A DNA stretch of 37,757 nucleotides, from the NCBI GenBank assembly GCA_017466825.1, contig JAFTTJ010000022.1, forward strand, positions 1 through 37,757, in the 5' to 3' direction. The position numbers were made by a program, and so were the translations under genes. The notes under the pieces are model-generated. The model was not told the DNA's origin, ran no database searches, and worked only from the letters and a program-made list of their open reading frames with translations. Below are positions 32,256 to 37,757 of this stretch, one piece after another (the first letter of the stretch is position 1; each line of letters begins with the position of its first letter). Source of the stretch: Clostridia bacterium (lineage in GTDB: Bacteria > Bacillota > Clostridia > Christensenellales > Borkfalkiaceae).

Positions 32256-32417
32256 CCGTTAAAAGGGAGGTGCAAGCCCCTCTCTTACGGCGGTTAATAT
32301 TGGGTGTAGTAGATCGGGGTTTACCCGTCATATTAAGTTTTCGGTAAAAGAGAGATCAAATATTTCATCTACAACGGTTTATATTAATTTTCGTAGGGGC
32401 GAGGCTAAACTCCGCCC
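32256..32417. repeat. Inverted-repeat element, copy 2
   Basis: The left arm (32256-32290) contains GGGAGGTGCAAGCCCCTCTC and can fold on itself. The right arm (32391-32417) reads CGTAGGGGCGAGGCTAAACT then CCGCC. The right arm is close to the reverse complement of the right arm at 2281-2305. The 100 bases between hold further decayed similar motifs. Confidence 0.6.
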
Positions 32418-32547
32418 TTTTTTCACGTTTTACGAAACGATTTGTAAAAACTTTTTGCAGGGTGGGTTTTTGTTAACCTAATTGCTTTAAAAAAGCAATT
32501 TTTAAGCAATTCTTTTTGAAAAGTCTTTAAAAAATTTTCACTCTTTA

Positions 32548-32576
32548 TTGACAAAAAGCGTAGTATATATTAAAAT
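32548..32576 (+). promoter_or_regulatory. Promoter of the cytidylate kinase-like operon
   Basis: TTGACA (32548-32553), 17 bases, TAAAAT (32571-32576). Confidence 0.82.
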
Positions 32577-32597
32577 AAAATATATAACACGAAAACG

Positions 32598-32615
32598 CGC
32601 GCCCACGTGGGCGCG
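32598..32615. repeat. GC-rich 18-bp palindrome before the ribosome site
   Basis: CGCGCCCACGTGGGCGCG is a perfect palindrome about 15 nt into the transcript and 2 bases before the AAAAGGAG Shine-Dalgarno. In an AT-rich genome this stands out. Confidence 0.75.
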
Positions 32616-32630
32616 AAAAGGAGAAAATCT

Positions 32631-33236
32631 ATGGAAAAAGAAAAAGCAAGATTTTACGTTACTATTAGTAGACAGTTTGGTTCGGGTGGGGCGGAAGTAG
32701 GCTCTAAGGTTGCCGCAAAACTCGGTATTCGTTGCTATGATAAATCTATTTCCGAGATGACTTCCGCAGTTACGGGCGTTGCTAAAAACGTAGTTATTTC
32801 GTCAGAAGAACAAGTAGCCGAAACCTTTTGGTATTCGGGCTTTTTAGGTGGCGAATCGGCAACTTATGACAAGGTAAACGGCGCGCACGAAAAAGTTATT
32901 CAAAAACTCGCTAAAAAGGGCTCTTGCGTGTTCGTAGGCAGATGCGCTTCGCACGTGCTTGAAAAAGAACACGACAACGTAATCAAAATCTTTATATGCG
33001 CCCCCATTGAAATTCGCAGAAAGCGCGTTTCCGAAGGTTATAAAATTACCCCCGTTGAAGCAGGCAAACTAATTGCTAAAAACGATAAGGCTCGCTCTGC
33101 GTACTACAAAAAATACACGGGCAAAGAGTGGGGTAAGCCTGAAAATTACGACCTTATCATCAACACGAGAATAGGCACGGCAAAAGCCGCAACCATAATC
33201 GCAGATTTCGTTAAATCAATAATGAAAAACAAGTAG
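32631..33236 (+). CDS. Cytidylate kinase-like family protein
   Basis: A 201-residue P-loop protein of the Cytidylate_kin2 family, related to CMP kinases; the substrate of these stand-alone clostridial members is not established. Seen are the P-loop variant ISRQFGSGGAEVGSKVA (residues 12-28), CYDKSI in the NMP-binding region, and the Arg-rich lid IEIRRKRVSEGYKI with later YYKKYTGKEWGKPENYDLIINT. ATG 32631 has an ideal AAGGAG; an upstream in-frame GTG would start inside the palindrome. Eight bases separate it from the membrane protein gene. Confidence 0.88.
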   Translation: MEKEKARFYVTISRQFGSGGAEVGSKVAAKLGIRCYDKSISEMTSAVTGVAKNVVISSEEQVAETFWYSGFLGGESATYDKVNGAHEKVIQKLAKKGSCVFVGRCASHVLEKEHDNVIKIFICAPIEIRRKRVSEGYKITPVEAGKLIAKNDKARSAYYKKYTGKEWGKPENYDLIINTRIGTAKAATIIADFVKSIMKNK

Positions 33237-33244
33237 GAATTTTT

Positions 33245-34552
33245 ATGAAGCAACTGTTTTCCCAAGCCATACAAAAAATTAAAAGAAAGGACTTTCTTGA
33301 CGACGTCGTAAGGGAAAAGACTGCCGAGTGTTCGGTTTTAACCGCGGAGATAGCCACTTTAAGAAAGAAGAACGGCAGTAGAGTAGGAAGCGAAATCGAC
33401 CTTCAAATATACCAACTCAACGCAAAAAAATCTTCTATCGAAACCCTTATTTCAAAATGCAAGGGCGAAATAAAGATTTTAAAAGCCGAAATTCAAGAGA
33501 TTTTGACCGAGAGTTACGCAAAAACCGATTCCCCTGAAATTCGCGCCAAAGTCGAAGCCGCTTGCGAGCACGCTTTCGGCGGTAAGATAAAACTCGTTTC
33601 CGACCAAACCGCAGGCGGTATTTGGGGGGAGTGCGAAATTATCGGGGCTATCGTTACCCACGATAAAAAGAAGAAATATTCGGTTGCTCAACTCGTAAAA
33701 GCAGGCGTTGCAAATTCTTCGGGCGGTATAGTAAAGCGTCCGCAAATATTCGTTTACGACTACGACAAGAAAAAGAAAGAAGGCTCTCTTCACCCTGAAA
33801 ACGACGATTTTAAAGTTCGGGTAAAAATTAAAAAACCAAACCCCGTAATCAAGTACGTTAAAGACGTATATTTTAACAAAAACACCCTTTTTGCGCTTGG
33901 TTTTGCCCTTATTTACGCCGTGTTTGCGGTATGGGCAATAATCGGTGGTTTTGCCGACGGCATAACCGGGCTTTTGCGGGTTAGAGCCCCGCTCGTAATA
34001 GGTTTTATATTAGCCCTTTTCACTCTCCACACCTTAAAAGACGCTCGAGCAACCCTTGCGGATATGATTCCGCTCACGGCGGTTTTGACGGGTGGAATTG
34101 CGCTCGCTTGCGCCTTTTCGTATAAAGACTTATTAAAAGCCTTAATTTTGCCCGTAGTTTTACTTTGCTACGGCGTAACCGCTTTAATTTTAAGGGCGGT
34201 TTTCGGTGGCAAAAAACAAGCGAAAACGGGCGGTGGACAAGCCCTTGCTTTAATCGGCGGAGTTATATTCACCTTCGTGTTTAGGCAAACAAGCATTGCC
34301 CCCTACGCCTACTGGATAACCTTACTCAGCCTTTTAGGCGGAATATCTTTAGTCGGCGGAATTTTATCAATAGCAAAATACAAATCGGATTTAAGCCCCC
34401 TTTATTCGTGCTTGGCGTATTTTGGTTGCGCGTTTTGTTTAACCTGTCTTTTATTTATGCCAACGCCCGTAACAACCTTTATTTTAATAGGAATTGCAGG
34501 TGTTTTGGGGCTTTGTCCGTTTATAGGAAAATTGGTTAATAAAGATGTATAA
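33245..34552 (+). CDS. Multipass membrane protein with N-terminal coiled coil (unknown function)
   Basis: I do not recognise this 435-residue protein. Residues 1-95 are charged and heptad-like, predicted coiled coil. Residues about 95-200 form a soluble domain with many Lys, including KIKLVSDQTAGGIWGECEII and a KKKKYSVAQLVKAG stretch. From about 212 to the end are eight or nine hydrophobic segments with short loops. The soluble part is probably cytoplasmic by the positive-inside rule. It lies between the kinase-like gene and a HAD phosphatase gene, overlapping the latter by 8 bases, so the three probably share a transcript. Confidence 0.72.
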   Translation: MKQLFSQAIQKIKRKDFLDDVVREKTAECSVLTAEIATLRKKNGSRVGSEIDLQIYQLNAKKSSIETLISKCKGEIKILKAEIQEILTESYAKTDSPEIRAKVEAACEHAFGGKIKLVSDQTAGGIWGECEIIGAIVTHDKKKKYSVAQLVKAGVANSSGGIVKRPQIFVYDYDKKKKEGSLHPENDDFKVRVKIKKPNPVIKYVKDVYFNKNTLFALGFALIYAVFAVWAIIGGFADGITGLLRVRAPLVIGFILALFTLHTLKDARATLADMIPLTAVLTGGIALACAFSYKDLLKALILPVVLLCYGVTALILRAVFGGKKQAKTGGGQALALIGGVIFTFVFRQTSIAPYAYWITLLSLLGGISLVGGILSIAKYKSDLSPLYSCLAYFGCAFCLTCLLFMPTPVTTFILIGIAGVLGLCPFIGKLVNKDV

Positions 34553-35342
34553 AGCCCTTATTAGTGATTTTGACGGAACTTTAGCGACTTGCGACAAAAG
34601 GGTTTCGACCGAAAATTTAAAAGCGATTGACGAACTTTTTTCCTTGGGGAAAAAGTTCGCTCTTTGTACGGGCAGAATGACGGCTTCGGCAATGACAGTC
34701 GTCAAAAAACTGCCGTTTAGACCCCTTATCGCCACCTATAACGGCGGTGAAATAGTCGATTCTTCAACGGGGAAGGTTTTAAAAAGATACGTTTTAGATA
34801 CGCCGCTCATTTTAAAACTTTTACAGTTTGGCAAGGCAAGGGGCTTGCATTACCATATTTTTTCGGACGAAGTAATCGTTGAAAAGGTGGACGAAATAGT
34901 AGATTTTTACTGTTCGATTTGCCTTGTAAAACCCAACCCCGTGGGCGATTTGTACGACTACGTTTTAAAAACGGGCGCAACTTCGCCTAAACTTATGTTT
35001 ATAACTTCAGACGGCGAAGTTAGTCGCTATATTAAGGAAATTTTAGACCTTTTCGGCGACCAAGTCGAAGCCGTGCGCTGTTATAAAGGCATGATAGATA
35101 TTACCCCCAAAGGTATAAATAAAGGCTCTGCTGTCAAAGATTTTTGTGAGATTTGGGGTATAACCCCAAGCGAGTGCGTTGCCGTCGGTGACGAAGGTAA
35201 CGACGTTGCTATGTTTAAAACTGCAGGCGTAGGCGTCGCAATGGTAAACGCTTTACCCGACGTAAAAGCCCACGCAGATTACGTCACTAAAAACACCAAT
35301 GATGAAAGTGGAGTTGCTGAGGTTATCCGCAAATTTTTTTAA
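34545..35342 (+). CDS. Cof-type HAD-IIB phosphatase
   Basis: A 265-residue HAD-superfamily hydrolase, likely a sugar-phosphate or similar phosphatase of the Cof/YidA group. Motif I is DFDGTLA with the nucleophile Asp at residue 8, motif II is CTGR, the lysine motif is in KGINKGSAV, and motif IV is GDEGNDVAM. The C2B cap lies between motifs II and III. Substrates cannot be predicted from sequence for this family. It begins inside the end of the membrane-protein gene. Confidence 0.93.
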   Translation: MYKALISDFDGTLATCDKRVSTENLKAIDELFSLGKKFALCTGRMTASAMTVVKKLPFRPLIATYNGGEIVDSSTGKVLKRYVLDTPLILKLLQFGKARGLHYHIFSDEVIVEKVDEIVDFYCSICLVKPNPVGDLYDYVLKTGATSPKLMFITSDGEVSRYIKEILDLFGDQVEAVRCYKGMIDITPKGINKGSAVKDFCEIWGITPSECVAVGDEGNDVAMFKTAGVGVAMVNALPDVKAHADYVTKNTNDESGVAEVIRKFF

Positions 35343-35764
35343 GTCTTATATACGTCGCAATACTATGTTTCTACAAAGCGTGCTTGACTGGGATGACCAA
35401 CAAGGTCTAACCCATCCAATCACCCTTTGTGAGCCTTGTCTTGCTCGTATCTAAAACTTGAAAACCGTAGACAAAATACGTCGCAATACTATGTTTCTAC
35501 AAAGCGTGCTTGACTGGGATGACCAACAAGGTCTATCACATCCAATCACCCTTTGTGAGCCTTGTCTTGCTCGTATCTAAAACTTAAAACCGTAGACAAA
35601 ATACGTCGCAATACGGCGTTTTATAAAGCGTGCTTGACTGGGATGACCAACAAGGTCTATCCCATCCAATCACCCTTTGTCCGCAACCAAAATTAAAAAA
35701 ATTTTAAAATTTTATAAAAGCAGTCGCTTGTTTTATGGCGCTTAAATATTTAAAGGAGTGAGTT
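35343..35764. other. Gap occupied by the tandem hairpin repeats
   Basis: The gap is almost filled by three tandem repeat units (35351-35680 and flanks). The last 85 bases are AT-rich and end in AAAGGAGTGAGTT before the FTR-like gene. No clear promoter was found. Confidence 0.75.
35351..35692. repeat. Three tandem 125-126 bp units, each with a long conserved hairpin
   Basis: Units begin at 35351, 35477 and 35602 with TACGTCGCAATAC. Units 1 and 2 differ at only about three positions; unit 3 is altered at its start and truncated at its end. Each carries an extended hairpin: ACAAAGcGTG pairs with CACcCTTTGT, GAcTGGgATG with CATCCAaTC, and the tip is ACC-AACAA-GGT. A second small stem GAGC-N8-GCTC follows in units 1 and 2. 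No coding potential is seen. Confidence 0.9.
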
Positions 35765-35962
35765 ATGCGAATAACCCTTAACCCCGATAAAGAAGTAGTA
35801 AAAACGGTTAGAGAAGGGCTTATTGCCAAAGGCGGATACTGTCCGTGTAGGTTTGGCAAAAAACCCGAATATAAATGTATGTGCGAAGAGTTCAGGGCGC
35901 AAATTGCCGACCCTAATTACGAAGGATTTTGCCATTGTATGCTCTTTTACAAAGAGAAATAA
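35765..35962 (+). CDS. Ferredoxin-thioredoxin reductase catalytic-domain-like protein
   Basis: A 65-residue protein with three Cys pairs: C26-P-C28, C38-M-C40 and C56-H-C58, within GGYCPCRFGKKPEYKCMCEE and GFCHCMLF. This is the pattern of the FTR catalytic chain, which holds a 4Fe-4S cluster beside a redox disulfide. Stand-alone forms of this size occur in anaerobes. In full-length FTR the middle pair is CPC; here it is CMC. Start ATG 35765 has AAAGGAG. Two bases separate it from the FAD oxidoreductase gene, so they may be functionally linked. Confidence 0.85.
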   Translation: MRITLNPDKEVVKTVREGLIAKGGYCPCRFGKKPEYKCMCEEFRAQIADPNYEGFCHCMLFYKEK

Positions 35963-35964
35963 TT

Positions 35965-37461
35965 ATGGCTAAAAAAGTTATAGTAGTAGGCGGTGGCGTT
36001 TCAGGCATTGCCACGGCAACTTATTTGCAAAAAAACGGCTACGAAGCCTTGGTGTTAGAAAAGAATCCTATTCTTGGCGGAGCGTGTATGGGTTGGGAAA
36101 GACAAGGGTGTTATATCGACGGCTGTATACATTGGCTCGTCGGCGCAAACCCCAAATCGCCAACCTATAAACTTTGGGAAGAAACGGGCGCTTTAACCCC
36201 CGAAGTAGAAATTTTTGATATAGATAATTTCTGCGTGGTAGACTTTGGCGACGGTAAAGTTATTTCAATGTGGGCGGATCTTGAAAGGTTTGAAAGGGAA
36301 CTTTTAGCCTTTGCCCCCGAAGACGAAAAGGAAATTAAAAAACTTTGCAAACTCATTAAACGGTTCGAGCGAATAAACGCTCCTTGCGAAAAACCCGCCG
36401 ATTTAATGAATTTAGGCGATCTTTTAAAAGTTGCGTTTACAATGGCGGGCGATTATCTTTTGGTTGAAAAATATTCCAAGGTCGACTGCAAGGATTACGC
36501 TAAAAAGTTCAAAAATCCATACGTAAGAAGGTGGATTGCAGAGCAGGTTATTGCAAATTATAACCTTATGACTTTTTTGTTTATGTTTGCCCATTGTACT
36601 GCAAAAGACGGCGGTATACCTATCGGCGGTTCGCTCGAAATGGTAAAGAGAATGACCGAATACGCAAAAGGGCTCGGCGCAACTTTTAGAAGTGGCGCGG
36701 AAGTCGAAAAAATTGACGTGGAAGACGGCAAAGCGGTAGGCGTTACACTTAAAAACGGCGAAAAACTCACCGCCGATTGGGTTGTTGCCGCAACCCCAGC
36801 CGAACACACCCTACAAAAATTATTAGACGGTAAATATAGCGTACAGAGTTTTGACGAAAGGTTTAAAGATAGAAAGGTTTACCCAATTTACACCTTTACT
36901 ATCGCCGTGCTTAAAGTAAACGAAGACACGTCCAGCCACCCCGTTTCGCACAAAATGTACGTGGACGAGCCTATTTCGTTAGAACAAGACCATTTTGCGG
37001 TTACTTTCCGTAATTATTCTTATGATAAAACGCTTAAAGTCCCCCAAGGTTATAGCGTAGTTCAAGGCGCTATCGGCGGTGACGACGATATGTATTTTTG
37101 GTGGGGAAAGGTACAAGAGCAGGGCGATTACAAGGCTAAAAAGCAGGAAATCGCTCAAAAGATTTTGCAAGTTTACCTTACGAGATTCCCCCACTTAAAG
37201 GATAAAATTGAAATTATAGACGTTATCACACCCCTTACTTATCAACGTTATTTAAACGGCAGAAATGGCTCTTTCCAAGGCTTCGTGCAGACGGCAAAGG
37301 GCAAGTCTATGATGCAAAAGGGCGAGATAAAAGGTCTTAAAAACCTTATCTTGTCAGGTCAATGGCTAATAAGCGTGGGCGGGCTTCCCCCTGCGGCTAT
37401 GACGGGAAAATTTGCCGTTCAAAGAATTTGCAAAAAGGACGGAGTAAAATTTAAAGCCTAA
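35965..37461 (+). CDS. FAD-dependent oxidoreductase, phytoene desaturase/amine oxidase-like
   Basis: A 498-residue flavoprotein. The N-terminal dinucleotide motif is VIVVGGGVSGIATATYLQKN, followed by LEKNPILGGACMGWERQGCYIDG, typical of CrtI/carotenoid isomerase-like oxidoreductases. A second FAD-contact region lies near the C-terminus (GLKNLILSGQWLISVGGLPPAAMTG, split here only by position). The substrate is unknown; carotenoid genes are not present. ATG 35965 follows AAAGAGAAATAATT and avoids the 37-base overlap of an upstream in-frame start. The FTR-like gene just upstream could supply or receive electrons; that is inference. Confidence 0.85.
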   Translation: MAKKVIVVGGGVSGIATATYLQKNGYEALVLEKNPILGGACMGWERQGCYIDGCIHWLVGANPKSPTYKLWEETGALTPEVEIFDIDNFCVVDFGDGKVISMWADLERFERELLAFAPEDEKEIKKLCKLIKRFERINAPCEKPADLMNLGDLLKVAFTMAGDYLLVEKYSKVDCKDYAKKFKNPYVRRWIAEQVIANYNLMTFLFMFAHCTAKDGGIPIGGSLEMVKRMTEYAKGLGATFRSGAEVEKIDVEDGKAVGVTLKNGEKLTADWVVAATPAEHTLQKLLDGKYSVQSFDERFKDRKVYPIYTFTIAVLKVNEDTSSHPVSHKMYVDEPISLEQDHFAVTFRNYSYDKTLKVPQGYSVVQGAIGGDDDMYFWWGKVQEQGDYKAKKQEIAQKILQVYLTRFPHLKDKIEIIDVITPLTYQRYLNGRNGSFQGFVQTAKGKSMMQKGEIKGLKNLILSGQWLISVGGLPPAAMTGKFAVQRICKKDGVKFKA

Positions 37462-37466
37462 AAACG

Positions 37467-37500
37467 AAACCCCTTGCCAAACTCGGCAGGGGGTTTATTA
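37467..37500 (+). terminator. Terminator after the FAD oxidoreductase gene
   Basis: AAACCCCTTGCC / GGCAGGGGGTTT form a 12-bp stem with one mismatch and a 6-base loop. Confidence 0.88.
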
Positions 37501-37618
37501 TAGCCCTATATTATATAATAATGAAACTACATTTTGTGGTTGTGTTCGGGGTAAAATACACTATTTAGTAAGGGTAAAATTTTGATGAAAAATTTTGTAA
37601 AAATGTGGCAAAAATCGT

Positions 37619-37757
37619 TTGACAATCTGAAATTAAAATGTTAAGATAAGCAAGCACTCTTGGGGAGCGACCTAGAGAAAGCGCATAAAAAAGCGAAGAG
37701 AGAAGGCATATAAAAAACTTTTAAAAAAGTAATAAAAAATGCTTGACAGTCGCAAAA
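37619..37757 (+). promoter_or_regulatory. Tandem strong promoters at the right edge
   Basis: TTGACA (37619-37624), 17 bases, TAAGAT (37642-37647) is followed 119 bases after the first hexamer's end by a second TTGACA (37743-37748) cut by the window edge. Tandem strong promoters without a nearby start codon are typical of rRNA operons, but the gene lies outside the window. Confidence 0.6.

Larger units (their letters stand above)
32220..32630. other. Repeat-bearing gap upstream of the cytidylate kinase-like gene
   Basis: No gene is seen. It holds the second copy of the inverted-repeat element (32256-32417), a promoter (32548-32576) and an 18-bp palindrome (32598-32615). Confidence 0.75.

Noticed and set aside
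32598-32615. parS site at the CACGTG of the GC-rich palindrome
   Set aside because: Only the central six bases match; the GTTT/AAAC flanks needed for ParB recognition are absent.
35351-35692. CRISPR array
   Set aside because: The 125-bp units are repeated along their whole length, with no short repeats separated by variable spacers, and no cas genes are present.

Overview
This 37.8 kb AT-rich window looks like the origin-proximal chromosome of a low-GC, Gram-positive-type anaerobe of the class Clostridia. The reasons are the conserved dnaN / rpmH-rnpA-yidD-yidC-jag block, a parAB pair, an Rrf2-NifS-NifU cluster, consensus sigma-A promoters (TTGACA-N17-TATAAT), and several lipoproteins with BspA-type leucine-rich repeats or Listeria/Bacteroides-type repeats. 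A gut Christensenellales-like lineage would fit the style of the gene set, but that placement is inference. No phage, plasmid, insertion sequence, CRISPR array, tRNA or rRNA gene is visible.

Layout. (1) 1-5.1 kb: replication and core genes dnaN, rpmH, rnpA, yidD, an unusually large yidC, and jag/khpB, with a hairpin-rich gap before yidC. (2) 5.1-9.8 kb: an LRR lipoprotein, an unrecognised protein, a YigZ/IMPACT protein, recX and birA, bounded by a strong promoter and a terminator. (3) 9.9-12.4 kb: a PhoB/PhoR-type two-component pair. (4) 12.4-18.5 kb, mostly minus strand: an SPFH protein with a small ribbon-helix-helix partner, a repeat lipoprotein divergent from a tiny XRE regulator, an HNH protein with an ABC transporter, and an acyl-ACP thioesterase. 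(5) 18.7-22.7 kb, minus strand: the TIGR03960-type radical SAM protein, its DUF2344 partner and ribonuclease G. (6) 22.7-27.6 kb: a 1 kb structured intergenic region, then ftsH, parA and parB. (7) 27.6-30.5 kb: an Mrr-like membrane protein and an Rrf2-NifS-NifU iron-sulfur operon on the minus strand. (8) 30.6-37.8 kb: a Ser/Glu-rich lipoprotein, a cytidylate kinase-like protein, a membrane protein, a HAD phosphatase, a tandem hairpin repeat, an FTR-like protein with a FAD oxidoreductase, and tandem promoters running off the right edge.

The most unusual material lies between the genes. A roughly 40-bp dispersed element (core CTATAAGTCGATTATCG) occurs in at least six intergenic or gene-edge copies. 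Three parS-like sites are spaced about 10 kb apart around the parAB genes. A 125-bp unit with a long conserved hairpin is repeated three times in tandem. A second inverted-repeat family links two distant gaps. Several promoters carry palindromes or repeats that look like operators for the regulators encoded next to them. These are pattern-based calls; no search or folding was run.
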